DNA of 64,000 nt from Paeniglutamicibacter psychrophenolicus. GTDB taxonomy: Bacteria; Actinomycetota; Actinomycetes; Actinomycetales; Micrococcaceae. Numbering within the stretch: position 1 is the stretch's first letter; the number at the start of each line of letters is the position of its first letter. The notes beneath the pieces are model-generated. The model was not told the DNA's origin, made no database searches, and saw only the letters and a list, made by a program, of their open reading frames with translations. The stretch spans positions 1,302,001-1,366,000 of the forward strand of contig NZ_JAGIOE010000001.1 in NCBI RefSeq assembly GCF_017876575.1. Direction: 5' to 3'. This document shows positions 8,672 through 17,724 of the stretch, piece by piece. Position numbers and translations under genes: made by a program.

Positions 8672-9576
8672 CCCCCGATTCGCGCACCTTCCGGCGCCCG
8701 GGTCCCGGCTTCCGGGGTGCGGCGGCGGCGCGCCGAGGCGAAGATCCTGCGCCCCAGCAGCCCCTGCGCGGGAGCAAAGAGGTACACCAGCGCGAACACC
8801 GCGCCCTGGACCAGCACGATCATGCCGCCCGAGGCGGTGTCCAGGTAGTAGCTTGCATACAGCCCGATCACCGAGCAGGCGACCGAGATGGCCGGGGCGA
8901 TCAGCAGCATCCGCCCGAAGCGGTCGGTGAGCAGGTGCGCGGTGGCCCCGGGGATGATCAGCATCGCCACCACCAGGATCACGCCCACCGCCTGCAGCGC
9001 CACGACGGAAGTCAGCGCGAGCAGGCCCAGCAGCGCCGCACCCAGCAGCCGCGGGTTCAGGCCGATGGCGTGCGCGTGGGTCGCATCGAAGGCGTAGAGC
9101 GTGAAATCCCGGCGCCACAGCAGCAGCGCCGCCAGGGCCAGCGCACCCAGGATGAGGATCTGGAGCACCTCGGCCTTCGAGACCCCCAAGAGGTTCCCGA
9201 AGATGATGTGTCCCAGGTCGGTCTCCGAGGGGGTCACCGAGATCAATACAAGTCCCAGCGCAAAGAGCGTGGAGAACACGATGCCGATGGCCGCGTCCTC
9301 CTTGATCCGGCTGGTGTCGCGCACCGCGCCGATCAGGCCCACGGCCAGGAAGCCGAAGAGCAGTGCACCGATGGCGAAGGGCACCGAGAACATGTAGGCC
9401 AGCACGACGCCCGGGAGCACCGCGTGGGAGACCGCGTCGCCCATCAGCGACCAGCCGATGAGCACCAGCCAGCAGGAGAGCACCGCGCAGACGGCAGCGG
9501 CGGTCACCGCGGTGGCCAGTGCGTTGGCCATGAAGCCGTAGCCCAGGGGTTCGATGATGATGTCCAGCAGGTTCAT
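8668..9576 (-). CDS. manganese/zinc ABC importer permease
   Basis: A 302-residue protein with eight or nine membrane segments, of the ZnuB/MntB/TroC family (ABC-3), which carries Mn2+, Zn2+ or Fe2+ through the cytoplasmic membrane. The segment GDAVSHAVLPGVVLAYMF is the conserved family region that faces the ATPase. It is the last gene of a three-gene operon (binding protein, ATPase, permease) with four-base overlaps between genes. Its end overlaps the end of the mntR-type gene by four bases. The last 25 residues are basic and cytosolic. Manganese is favoured because of the neighbouring MntR-type regulator. Confidence 0.9.
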   Translation of the reverse strand: MNLLDIIIEPLGYGFMANALATAVTAAAVCAVLSCWLVLIGWSLMGDAVSHAVLPGVVLAYMFSVPFAIGALLFGFLAVGLIGAVRDTSRIKEDAAIGIVFSTLFALGLVLISVTPSETDLGHIIFGNLLGVSKAEVLQILILGALALAALLLWRRDFTLYAFDATHAHAIGLNPRLLGAALLGLLALTSVVALQAVGVILVVAMLIIPGATAHLLTDRFGRMLLIAPAISVACSVIGLYASYYLDTASGGMIVLVQGAVFALVYLFAPAQGLLGRRIFASARRRRTPEAGTRAPEGARIGG

Positions 9577-10316
9577 GGGTTTTCGTTCCGTCCCAGTACG
9601 TCCAGGCCGAAGGCCAGGGCAAGGTTTTCCGGGCGCAGCACGGTGTGCGGGTCCCCGTGCATCAGCACCTTCTGCATCAGGAGCACCGCCTCGTCGGCCA
9701 GCGCGGGCAGGGCGTGCAGGTCGTGGGTGGAGACCAGGATCGCGGCCCCGGCCGCGGCCTGTTCGCGCAGCAGCCGGGTGATGGTTGCCTCGCTCCTCTT
9801 GTCCACCCCGGCGAAGGGCTCATCAAGCAGCAGCACCGATGCGCCCTGGGCAATGCCGCGGGCGACGAAGGCGCGCTTCTTCTGCCCTCCGGAGAGCTGC
9901 CCGATCTGCCGGTGCGCATACCCGGTCAGCTCCACGCGTTCCAGTGCCTCGGCGACGGCCAGCTTGTCGGCCTTCGCGGGCCGGCGGGTGAATCCCATGT
10001 GCCCGTAGCGGCCCATCATCACCACGTCGTGCACCGAGACCGGGAAGGACCAGTCGACGTCCTCGGACTGCGGCACGTACCCGATGGCCGCGGACTTCCG
10101 GGCCTGGGCGGGGGTGCCGCCGTTGATGCGCACGGTTCCGGCCTCGGGCTTGACCAAGCCCATGATGGCCTTGAACAGCGTGGACTTGCCCGATCCGTTC
10201 ATGCCCACCAGCCCGCAGATCCGCGAGGGGTGCAGTTGCAAGCTGGCCCCGTCCAGGGCCAGGACCTCGCCGTAGCGCACGGTCAGGCCGGCAGCGTCCA
10301 CCGCCGGGGTGCTCAC
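9573..10316 (-). CDS. manganese/zinc ABC importer ATPase
   Basis: A 247-residue ATPase with Walker A GMNGSGKS (38-45), signature LSGGQKKR (141-148), Walker B VLLLDEP (161-167) and the switch histidine in STHDLHAL. The Q-loop context YVPQSEDVDWSFPVSVHDVV is characteristic of the Mn/Zn/Fe (MntA/ZnuC/SitB) family. It overlaps the permease downstream and the binding protein upstream by four bases each, consistent with tight co-translation. Confidence 0.92.
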   Translation of the reverse strand: MSTPAVDAAGLTVRYGEVLALDGASLQLHPSRICGLVGMNGSGKSTLFKAIMGLVKPEAGTVRINGGTPAQARKSAAIGYVPQSEDVDWSFPVSVHDVVMMGRYGHMGFTRRPAKADKLAVAEALERVELTGYAHRQIGQLSGGQKKRAFVARGIAQGASVLLLDEPFAGVDKRSEATITRLLREQAAAGAAILVSTHDLHALPALADEAVLLMQKVLMHGDPHTVLRPENLALAFGLDVLGRNENP

Positions 10317-11275
10317 TTGGTGCCCCCGGCCAGCGCCTCAAGGATCACGTCGGAGTCGTGGCGGATCATCTGAAGGTAGGTGGGGACCGGGCCGTCGGCC
10401 TCGGAGAGCGAGTCGACGAACAGCGTGCCGCCGTAGGCCGCGCCGGTTCCCTGCACGACCTGCTGCATCGGGGCGTCGGAGACCGTGGATTCGCAGAAGA
10501 CCGCCGGCACCTGGTTCTCCTTGACGAACTCGATGACCGAGACGATCTGCCGCGGGGTGGCCTGTTGTTCGGCGTTCACTGCCCAGATGTACTTTTCCTT
10601 CAGCCCGGCGTCGCGGGCCAGGTAGGAGAAGGCGCCCTCGCAGGTCACCAGCGCCCGCTCGTTTTCCTTCAGCCCGGCCAGCCCGTCGAGCAGGTTTTCC
10701 TGCAGGGCCTTGAGCTCGGCGGTGTAGGCGCTGGCGTTGGTCGTGTAGTGCTCGCGGTTTTCGGGATCCAGCTCGATGAAGGCGTCTCGGATGTTGGCCA
10801 CGTAGTGCTGCACGTTGACCGGGCTCATCCAGGCGTGCGGGTTGGGTTTCCCGGCGTTGGCGTCCTCGGTGATGTCCATGACCTCGATCCCGTCGCTGAG
10901 CACCACGTGGGGCACGTCTAGCTCGGCGACGAATTTGCCGAACCAGGCCTCGAGGTTCAGCCCGTTGTCCAGGATCAGCTGGGCCTTGGAGGCCTTGGCG
11001 ATGTCCTGCGGCGTGGGCTCGTAGCCGTGGATCTCTGCCCCGACCTTGGTGATGGATTGGACCTCGAGCTTGTCGCCGGCGACGTTTTGGGCGATGTCGG
11101 CCAGCACCGTGAAGGTGGTCAGCACAACCGGGCGGTCGGAAGCGCCCTGGGCGGGTGCGGTGCCGGGGGAGTCGCAGCCGGCAAGCGTCGCGGTGAGCGC
11201 GATCGCAGCGAGGGTAGCTGCGAGGCTGCGGCGCCAGCGGGGAGTCGCGGCACGGAGGCGTTGAGGATTCGTCAT
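10313..11275 (-). CDS. manganese/zinc ABC importer binding lipoprotein
   Basis: A 320-residue cluster A-I (ZnuA/PsaA/MntC) solute-binding protein. A signal peptide ends in the lipobox LAGC, making Cys34 the lipid-anchored residue. The likely metal ligands are His83 (EIHGYEPTPQD), His147 (PNPHAWMSP), Glu213 (CEGAFSYLA) and Asp288 (LFVDSL). His/His/Glu/Asp is the usual set for Mn-type members; the long His-rich loop of high-affinity zinc ZnuA is absent. It is the first gene of the operon, directly behind the palindrome pair at 11333-11368. Confidence 0.92.
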   Translation of the reverse strand: MTNPQRLRAATPRWRRSLAATLAAIALTATLAGCDSPGTAPAQGASDRPVVLTTFTVLADIAQNVAGDKLEVQSITKVGAEIHGYEPTPQDIAKASKAQLILDNGLNLEAWFGKFVAELDVPHVVLSDGIEVMDITEDANAGKPNPHAWMSPVNVQHYVANIRDAFIELDPENREHYTTNASAYTAELKALQENLLDGLAGLKENERALVTCEGAFSYLARDAGLKEKYIWAVNAEQQATPRQIVSVIEFVKENQVPAVFCESTVSDAPMQQVVQGTGAAYGGTLFVDSLSEADGPVPTYLQMIRHDSDVILEALAGGTK

Positions 11276-11332
11276 TGAGGTCCTAAGCGGTGCGGGGTGT
11301 CGAGCGGGTGAAAAAGAACGGATATCCCATGT

Positions 11333-11346
11333 TACGTCATGACGTA
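11333..11346. promoter_or_regulatory. candidate MntR operator 1
   Basis: TACGTCATGACGTA is a perfect 14-base palindrome about 57 bases upstream of the importer start codon. A related palindrome lies 22 bases away, centre to centre, or two helical turns. The pair also forms a longer dyad (GTTACGTCA at 11331, TGACGTAAC ending at 11370). This suits two repressor dimers on one DNA face. Confidence 0.65.
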
Positions 11347-11354
11347 GATCGATG

Positions 11355-11368
11355 TACGTCTTGACGTA
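11355..11368. promoter_or_regulatory. candidate MntR operator 2
   Basis: TACGTCTTGACGTA repeats the first site with a two-base change at the centre. The TTGACG inside it could double as a -35 element for a plus-strand promoter toward 11546. The sites most likely control the metal importer, with the regulator at 7997 as the probable ligand. Confidence 0.6.
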
Positions 11369-11545
11369 ACTTTGTGACCCGGTGCCCGCGCGAAGGGCAA
11401 CTGCAGCAGGATCCGGGGCCCTGGAGCGCGATTCCGCGAGCTACCGACCGGTATCCGGAAGAAACCATTGATGTGGTGCGGGCACCGGCATAGAATCGCC
11501 CGTGGATCCACATTCATACACCACTCTTGATTGGTTGGAGTCGTC

Positions 11546-12328
11546 ATGCCCAAGCCCGAGCTGCCCGTGGGATCGCCCTGCTGGATCGATCTGCTGACAT
11601 CGAACCCGGAGAAGTCCAAGGAGTTCTACAAGGAACTCTTTGGCTGGACCTACGAGACCGGGGACCAGGAGAAATACGGCGGCTACGTCACCGCGTCCAA
11701 GGATCAGGCGATGGTCGCCGGAATCATGAAGAACGAGGGAACCTCCGGTTCCCCCGACACCTGGACGACCTACCTGCGCGTGGATGACATCGACGCCGCG
11801 GCGAAGTCCGCGGCCGAGCATGGCGGACAGGTCTACCTGCAGCCCATGGAAGTGCCCGACCAGGGCAAGATGGCGATGTTCGGGGATGCCTCGGGGGCGG
11901 CCATCGGGATCTGGGAATTCGGCGGGCACACCGGGTACCAGCTGGCTGCCGAAAACGGGGCACCGGCCTGGCACGAGCTGTTCACCCGGGACTTCGCCCC
12001 GGCGGTGAAGTTCTACCAGGACGTCTTCGGCTGGAAAACCGCGATGGTCGGCGACACCGACGAATTCCGGTACACCACCCTCGGGGAAGGCGACAACGCA
12101 AAGGCCGGAATCATGGACGCCAGTTCGTTCCTGCCCGCGGGGGCCCCGGCCAGCTGGCACGTGTACTTCGCGGTCGACAACGCCGATGACGTCGTTGCCC
12201 GGACAGTGGCCCTGGGCGGGGCGGTCATCCAACCCGCGGAGGATACGCCCTTTGGGCGCAACGCAGCGCTGACGGATCCCACCGGTGCGGAGTTCTGGAT
12301 CACCCAGGACATCGGCCAGGGCAGCTAG
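11546..12328 (+). CDS. VOC family protein, two glyoxalase-fold domains
   Basis: A 260-residue protein made of two vicinal-oxygen-chelate modules (about 8-125 and 130-255). Both begin with the family hallmark in which a ligand-bearing strand is followed by F(Y)KELFGW or FYQDVFGW. Such two-domain VOC proteins include putative hydroxylases and lactoylglutathione lyase-like enzymes; the reaction here is unknown. The ATG at 11546 has GGAG with five-base spacing. It lies alone, divergent from the metal importer and convergent with the nitrate operon. Confidence 0.85.
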   Translation: MPKPELPVGSPCWIDLLTSNPEKSKEFYKELFGWTYETGDQEKYGGYVTASKDQAMVAGIMKNEGTSGSPDTWTTYLRVDDIDAAAKSAAEHGGQVYLQPMEVPDQGKMAMFGDASGAAIGIWEFGGHTGYQLAAENGAPAWHELFTRDFAPAVKFYQDVFGWKTAMVGDTDEFRYTTLGEGDNAKAGIMDASSFLPAGAPASWHVYFAVDNADDVVARTVALGGAVIQPAEDTPFGRNAALTDPTGAEFWITQDIGQGS

Positions 12329-12368
12329 CTTCGGGAACCGCCGCAACGGTTTCCCGCTTGGGGGATTC

Positions 12369-12415
12369 ATTGACGTCGGCGCCCGTTGCTTGGGGCGCGA
12401 GGCGCCGGCGTCAAT
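12369..12415. terminator. terminator hairpin between convergent genes
   Basis: A 15-bp stem (12369-12383 with 12401-12415, one wobble) has a 17-base loop. It lies between the VOC gene end (12328) and the nitrate operon end (12476). Confidence 0.55.
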
Positions 12416-12475
12416 GGAGGATTGGTTGCCCGCCGGGCCGCGGCGATGGCAGGGGAGCGGGCCGGGGCCATCAGG

Positions 12476-13984
12476 CTAGGCCGGGACGGAAACCCGCAGC
12501 ATCGCCTCGATCTTTCCGCGGCACCCGCCGCAGCCGGTGCCCGCCCGGCAGGCCGAACCCACCTCGGCAACCGTGCCGCAGCCTTCCTCGACTGCCCGGG
12601 CCACCTGGCCATGGGTGGCGCCGGTGCAGCGGCACAATTGGTCATCGGCACTTGCCGCGGCCAGCGATTCGGGCATGCCCGGGTCATCGAGCCGCAACAG
12701 CGTGGAGCGGTCTTGGGGCAGCGCGCTGCCCCGCTCGAAGGCCAGCACCAGCTCGGCGCCGGTGCGCGGCAACCCGATCGCCAGGAACCCGGTGAGCACC
12801 TCGTCCTCGGTGACCAGCTTCAGGTATTGGCCCGCCTGCGGATCGGCAAACACGCTCACCCGGGCCCGGCCCCCGTCCCACGGGCCGGCCATCACGTTCC
12901 CGGCAACCACCAGCTCCAGGCCCTGGCCCTTGAGCATCAACACGTTCGAGGCCCCCTGGACCGGTGCCGCGGTGCCGGGATCCAGCGGGCGGCTCGGCTC
13001 GTCGGGTGCAGGTGCCCGGTGCTTCAGCAGGAAATCGGCCAGCCAGGCGGCCTGCGCCCAGCCCGGCGCCAGCAGGCCGGCCGGTGCCGCACCGGCAACC
13101 TCGGCGCAATCGCCCAGGGCGAAGACCCGGTTCTCGGTGTCGGCCACCAGGTGCTCGTTGGTCTGGATGCCCCTGCCCACCTTCAGCCCGCAGCCGGCGG
13201 CCAGCTCGGTGCGTGCGCGAACCCCGCAGGAGAGCAACAGCGCATCCCCGGCGATCTCGCCGTGGTCCTCGGTCGCCAGCGCGGTGAACCCGGCTGGATT
13301 CCGCCGCACGGCGGTGGCCCTGACCCCGGAAACGACCTCGACGCCGGCGGCACGCAGGGAACGGGCCAACAGCATCCCGCCATCGGGGTCCACGGCGCGA
13401 CCCAGCGGTGCGGGGCCGTGGTGCACCAGCACCGGCCGGTGCCCGGCCTCGGCCATGGCCAGGGCAGCCTCGATGCCCAGGATGCCGCCGCCGAGCACCA
13501 AGACCCTGCCCCCGGAAACCAGCACATGGTTCAGGGCAGCCGCGTCCTCGAGGGTGCGCAGCGCCATGACACCGGCGGGCAGGTTGGCCTCGGCATGCGG
13601 GGCGAAGTCCAGCCCGTTCAGCGTCGGGACCACCGGGCGGGCGCCGGTGGCGAACACCAGCCTGTCGTAGGCCAGGGTCCTGCCCGAGTCCAGGAAGACC
13701 AGCCGCCGCGAGCGGTCCACCCGCAAGACTGATTCCCCCAGGTGCAGCCCGACGCCCGCCTCGGCCAGGCGCAACGGGTCGATCATCCCCAGGTGCCCGG
13801 CGGGAGTCGCGCCGGCGGCAACCTCTGCCAGCAGCACGCGGTTGTAGGCGGCGTGCTCCTCGGTGGAAACGACGTCGAGGGTGAACAAGCCGTCGGCAAG
13901 GCCCGGAAGCAGGCCCTCGATCAGCGAGGCTGCGACCGGGCCGAAGCCGATGACGAGAAGGCGTTCGCGGATTTTCTGGCTCAT
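12476..13984 (-). CDS. nasB: assimilatory nitrate reductase FAD/[2Fe-2S] electron-transfer subunit
   Basis: A 502-residue pyridine-nucleotide-disulfide-type oxidoreductase. The FAD motif starts at VIGFGPVAAS (about 11-20), the NAD motif VLGGGILGIEAAL lies near 163, and the FAD-closing ALGDCAEV near 290. The C-terminus is a BFD-like [2Fe-2S] domain with cysteines at about 451, 453, 485 and 488. This matches the NADH-oxidising subunit that feeds electrons to assimilatory nitrate reductases (NasB of Bacillus, NasC of Klebsiella). It overlaps the catalytic subunit gene by four bases. The sulfite/nitrite reductase module of a full NirB is absent, so it is not nitrite reductase. Confidence 0.8.
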   Translation of the reverse strand: MSQKIRERLLVIGFGPVAASLIEGLLPGLADGLFTLDVVSTEEHAAYNRVLLAEVAAGATPAGHLGMIDPLRLAEAGVGLHLGESVLRVDRSRRLVFLDSGRTLAYDRLVFATGARPVVPTLNGLDFAPHAEANLPAGVMALRTLEDAAALNHVLVSGGRVLVLGGGILGIEAALAMAEAGHRPVLVHHGPAPLGRAVDPDGGMLLARSLRAAGVEVVSGVRATAVRRNPAGFTALATEDHGEIAGDALLLSCGVRARTELAAGCGLKVGRGIQTNEHLVADTENRVFALGDCAEVAGAAPAGLLAPGWAQAAWLADFLLKHRAPAPDEPSRPLDPGTAAPVQGASNVLMLKGQGLELVVAGNVMAGPWDGGRARVSVFADPQAGQYLKLVTEDEVLTGFLAIGLPRTGAELVLAFERGSALPQDRSTLLRLDDPGMPESLAAASADDQLCRCTGATHGQVARAVEEGCGTVAEVGSACRAGTGCGGCRGKIEAMLRVSVPA

Positions 13985-16149
13985 GATTCATCTCCCAGGG
14001 CGTGCAGGGACACCGAAGCGTTCTTGAATGCGGGCATCGCGCTGATCGGGTCCACCGCCGAATCGGTCAGCAGGTTGGCGTTCTGCTTCCCGGCAAAGTG
14101 GAAGGGCAGGAACACGGTGTCCAGGCGCACCGCGGTGGTGAGGCGTGCGCGGGCCACGACTTCGCCGCGCCCGTTGCGCACCGCGACGCGTTGGCCCTCG
14201 GCGATGCCGTGGGCGAGTGCGGTGGCGGGGTGGATTTCCAGGCGCGTCTCGGGGGCCGCACCAGCCAGCTCGGCGACCCGGCGGGTCTGTGTCCCGGATT
14301 GGTAGTGCTCCAGCAACCGTCCTGTGACCAGCGCCAGCCGCCCGGCGGAGTGCAGGTCCCCGCCGGAGGCGCCGGGGAACACGGCGATGAGCCGGGCCCG
14401 GGCATCCGGGTGCGCGAAGCCGTCCAGAAAAAGCCTCGGGGTGCCCGAGCGCTGCCCCGGCACGCGCGACACGGCGTGCTCGGCGGAGCAGGGCCAGTAC
14501 ACCGCGGCCCCCGCGTCGAGGTCGTCCCAGTCGACACCCGAGTAGTCGGCCAGGCCTCCCGCGGAGGCGAGGCGCAGCTCCTCGAACACCTCGCGGGCGT
14601 CGGCCGAGAACGTGCCGGGGGACTCCAGCCGCCTGGCAAGTTCGGCCAGGATCCACAATTCGCCGCGCGTCCCCGTCGGTGCTTCCAGGGCCTTGCGCCG
14701 GCGCAGCACCCGTCCCTCGAGATTGGTCATGGTGCCCTCCTCCTCGGCCCACTGCAGCACCGGAAGGACCAGATCAGCCTCGGCCGCGGTTTCCGAGAGG
14801 AAGAAGTCGCAGACCACCAGGAAATCCAGGCGGCGCAGGCCGGCCAGGACCTTGGATGCGTCGGGGGAGGAGAGCACGGGGTTGGAGCCGTGCACCATGA
14901 GCATGCGTGCCCCGGACTCGGTGCCCAGGGTGTGCAGCAGCTCGGTGGCGGGGATGCCTGGGCCCGGAATCGTCTCGGGGTCCACGCCCCACACCTTGGC
15001 AACATGTGCGCGGTCGGCGGGATCGGTGATCTTGCGGTAGCCGGGCAGCTGGTCGGCTTTTTGCCCGTGCTCCCGGCCGCCCTGGCCGTTGCCCTGCCCG
15101 GTGATGGTGCCGAACCCTCCGCCGAGGGTTCCGGGCAACCCGAGCAGCAGGGCGATGTTGATGGCCGCGGTGGTGGTGTCGGTGCCGTTGGTGTGCTGTT
15201 CGACCCCGCGCCCCGTCAGGATGAACACGCCCCCGCCACCGGTCTTGGCGGCGGCAGCTGCAGCGGCCAGTGCGCGGGCGGTGCGCCGGATCTCGGTTGC
15301 AGGGACGCCGGTGGTTGCTGCGACGCGTTCGGGCCACCACCCGGCAACCGAGGCACGCAGTCCCGGCAGCCCGTTGGTGCGGTTCGCCAGGTACTGATCG
15401 TCGACCAGGTTCTCGGCCAGCAGCACGTGGGCCAGCCCCAGCAGCAGCTGCAGGTCGGTGCCGGGGGTGGGCTGCAGGTGCCAGCCGGATCCGTCGGCGC
15501 ACAGCTCGGCGGTGGGGGAGCGGCGCGGGTCGACCACGATCAGCCCGCCGCAGGCCCGGGCGTGCTCCAGGTGGCGGACAAACGGCGGCATGGTCTCGGC
15601 GACGTTGGAGCCCAGCATCAGGATCATCGAGGCGGCATCCAGGTCCGCCAGCGGGAAGGGCAGGCCGCGGTCCAGGCCGAAGGCCCGGTTCCCGGCGGCT
15701 GCCGCGGAGGACATGCAGAAGCGTCCGTTGTAGTCGATGCGGGCGGTGCCCAGGGCCAGGCGGGCGAACTTCCCCAGCTGGTAGGCCTTCTCGTTGGTCA
15801 GCCCGCCGGCGCCGAAGACCGCCACCGCGTCGGCCCCGTGTTCCCGGCGAATGTCCGCCGCGCGCTGCGCCAGCACATCCAGTGCCTCGTCCCAGCCGAC
15901 CGGTTCGAAGCCGCCGTCCGCGGCGCGGCGCAGCGGGGTGCGCAGGCGTTCGGGATGGTTGAGCAGGTTCCCCGCGCTGTATCCCTTGCGGCACAGGGCA
16001 CCGCCGTTGGTCTCGAAGTCGCGGCCGGCCAACAGCACCGGCTCGCGCGCCTCGGCGCCCGGGCCGGGGTCCAGGCTGATGCCGCATTGCAGGGCGCAAT
16101 AGGGGCAGTGCGTGGGCGTGGTCCTGGTGTCAACGGCTGAGGCTGCCAT
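13981..16149 (-). CDS. nasA: assimilatory nitrate reductase catalytic subunit
   Basis: A 722-residue Mo-bisMGD enzyme. Cys15, Cys18, Cys22 and Cys53 (CPYCALQCG and GGALCRKG) bind the N-terminal [4Fe-4S] cluster, and a conserved molybdopterin-dinucleotide-binding domain fills the last 110 residues. YNGRFCMSSAAAAGNRAFG near 140 is the region that places the Mo-ligand cysteine in NasA/NapA/FdhF-like proteins. No twin-arginine signal is present, so it is cytoplasmic. It reduces nitrate to nitrite with electrons from the product of the next gene. The ATG directly abuts the narK stop codon. Naming follows Klebsiella (NasA); in Bacillus the equivalent is NasC. No nitrite reductase is in the window. 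Confidence 0.88.
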   Translation of the reverse strand: MAASAVDTRTTPTHCPYCALQCGISLDPGPGAEAREPVLLAGRDFETNGGALCRKGYSAGNLLNHPERLRTPLRRAADGGFEPVGWDEALDVLAQRAADIRREHGADAVAVFGAGGLTNEKAYQLGKFARLALGTARIDYNGRFCMSSAAAAGNRAFGLDRGLPFPLADLDAASMILMLGSNVAETMPPFVRHLEHARACGGLIVVDPRRSPTAELCADGSGWHLQPTPGTDLQLLLGLAHVLLAENLVDDQYLANRTNGLPGLRASVAGWWPERVAATTGVPATEIRRTARALAAAAAAAKTGGGGVFILTGRGVEQHTNGTDTTTAAINIALLLGLPGTLGGGFGTITGQGNGQGGREHGQKADQLPGYRKITDPADRAHVAKVWGVDPETIPGPGIPATELLHTLGTESGARMLMVHGSNPVLSSPDASKVLAGLRRLDFLVVCDFFLSETAAEADLVLPVLQWAEEEGTMTNLEGRVLRRRKALEAPTGTRGELWILAELARRLESPGTFSADAREVFEELRLASAGGLADYSGVDWDDLDAGAAVYWPCSAEHAVSRVPGQRSGTPRLFLDGFAHPDARARLIAVFPGASGGDLHSAGRLALVTGRLLEHYQSGTQTRRVAELAGAAPETRLEIHPATALAHGIAEGQRVAVRNGRGEVVARARLTTAVRLDTVFLPFHFAGKQNANLLTDSAVDPISAMPAFKNASVSLHALGDES

Positions 16150-17544
16150 TTAGATGCTCCGCCCGGCAAAGCCGGTGCCGCGGCGGATGTAGCAGAACCA
16201 GAGAAGGAACATCAGGGCCGCGTAGAGGGCCACGAACAGGATGAAGGCCGCGGTGTAGGAACCGGATTTGGACAGGGAGAGCCCGAGCGCCTGCGGGATC
16301 AGGAATCCGCCGTAGGCGCCGATGGCGGAGATCAGCCCGAGCGCCGCGGCACCCTTGCGTGCCGCCGAGACGTTGCCGGTTCCGGTTCCTGCGCGCAGCG
16401 CGAAGACGACGGGGATCATCCGGTAGGTCGATCCGTTGCCGATGCCGCTGGCGGTAAAGAGCACCAGGAACAGGGACAGGAAGACCCAGAAGTTCGCCGA
16501 CGGAAGGATCATGACCACGGCCAGGGTCACCAGGCCCATGACCCCCAGGGCGCCCAGGGTGATGCGCGCCCCGCCGTGCCTGTCGGCAAGCTTGCCGCCG
16601 GCGGGCCGGGCGAGGGAACCGACCAGCGGGCCGAGGAAGGCCAGGGAGAGTGCCGCCGTGCCCAGGGCGAAGGTGGAGTAGTCGGGGAAGGTGTCACGGA
16701 TGAGCTTGGGGAAGACCGCGGAGAATCCGATGAAGGAGCCGAAGGTGCCGATGTACAGGGCGGCGATGATCCACAGGTGCGGTTCCTTCAGGCAGGCCAG
16801 GGCACCGCGGACATCCGAACGGGCGTTGGACAGGTTGTGCATGTTGCGCTTGGCGCCCCAGGCGGCCAGCAGGATCAGCGGGATCCAGATCAGCCCGGCC
16901 AGCGGCAGTTGCAGGGAACCCGCGGCGAAGACGGTGATGGCGATGGGCACCAGCAGCTGGGCCACGGCCGCACCGAGGTTGCCGCCGGCGGCGTTCAGGC
17001 CCAGCGCCCACCCCTTCTGCGAGGCGGGGAAGAAGTAGGTGATGTTGGCCATCGAGGAGGCGAAGTTGCCGCCGCCGAATCCCGCAAGGCCCGCCAGGGT
17101 CAGCAACGCCCAGAAGGGGGTCGCGGGGTTTGACACCGCCAGGGCCAGGCCGCCGGCGGGTATCAGCAGCAACAGCGCCGAGACAATGGTCCAGTTGCGT
17201 CCGCCGAAGCGCGCGACCATGAAGGTGTAGGGAATCCGCAGCGTGGCACCGACCAGGCTGGGCATCGAGATCAGCCAGAAGAGCTGGCTGTTGTCCAACT
17301 CGAATCCCGCGGCCGGCAGGTACACGGCGACGACGGCAAAGAGCTGCCACACCACGAAGCCCAGGAATTCGGCGAAGATCGACCAGCGAAGATTGGTGCG
17401 GGCGGTGGCCCTGCCGATGCCCTCCCAGAATGCCGGGTTTTCCGCATCCCAGTTGTGTACCCAGCGTCCCGGACCCATCTCGAGACCGGCGTGCGTGGTC
17501 GGCATGCCCGTGCGATGTTGTTCTTGTTCTAGCTGTGCGCTCAA
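16150..17544 (-). CDS. narK: nitrate/nitrite MFS transporter
   Basis: A 464-residue major facilitator protein with 12 membrane helices. Two nitrate-signature regions are visible: GGGNFASSMANITYFFP in helix 5 and GIGNGSTYRMIP in helix 11. The N-terminal RWVHNWDAENPAFWEG is typical of actinobacterial NarK. It is the first gene of the nitrate operon and should supply nitrate for NasA and possibly export nitrite. The listed start is TTG at 17544 with GAGGGG twelve bases upstream; an internal ATG (MPTTHAGLEM) fourteen codons later is possible. Confidence 0.88.
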   Translation of the reverse strand: MSAQLEQEQHRTGMPTTHAGLEMGPGRWVHNWDAENPAFWEGIGRATARTNLRWSIFAEFLGFVVWQLFAVVAVYLPAAGFELDNSQLFWLISMPSLVGATLRIPYTFMVARFGGRNWTIVSALLLLIPAGGLALAVSNPATPFWALLTLAGLAGFGGGNFASSMANITYFFPASQKGWALGLNAAGGNLGAAVAQLLVPIAITVFAAGSLQLPLAGLIWIPLILLAAWGAKRNMHNLSNARSDVRGALACLKEPHLWIIAALYIGTFGSFIGFSAVFPKLIRDTFPDYSTFALGTAALSLAFLGPLVGSLARPAGGKLADRHGGARITLGALGVMGLVTLAVVMILPSANFWVFLSLFLVLFTASGIGNGSTYRMIPVVFALRAGTGTGNVSAARKGAAALGLISAIGAYGGFLIPQALGLSLSKSGSYTAAFILFVALYAALMFLLWFCYIRRGTGFAGRSI

Positions 17545-17724
17545 GGCGTATCGTCCCCTCGTCCCTGGTGGTTGATGCCTTAAGCATCCCGGGGGGAGGT
17601 TTCACTTGGCCGCACTTGATGTTGCCGGAAGCGAACATGTGGATCACCGCGGCGACGCGGGCGGGGAGACGACGGAAACGCGCCCGAAACACACGCGCCA
17701 CCGGGACCGGGTCACCGGCCTTTC

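Noticed and set aside
7760-10008. ORFs longer than 600 codons on both strands across the mntR and metal ABC genes
   Set aside because: They cross several well-supported genes in other frames and are rich in Arg, Pro and Ala, which is typical of high-GC shadow frames.
17560-17640. Possible GlnR site upstream of narK
   Set aside because: A GAAAC-like half is present, but I could not find the partner half at the right spacing.
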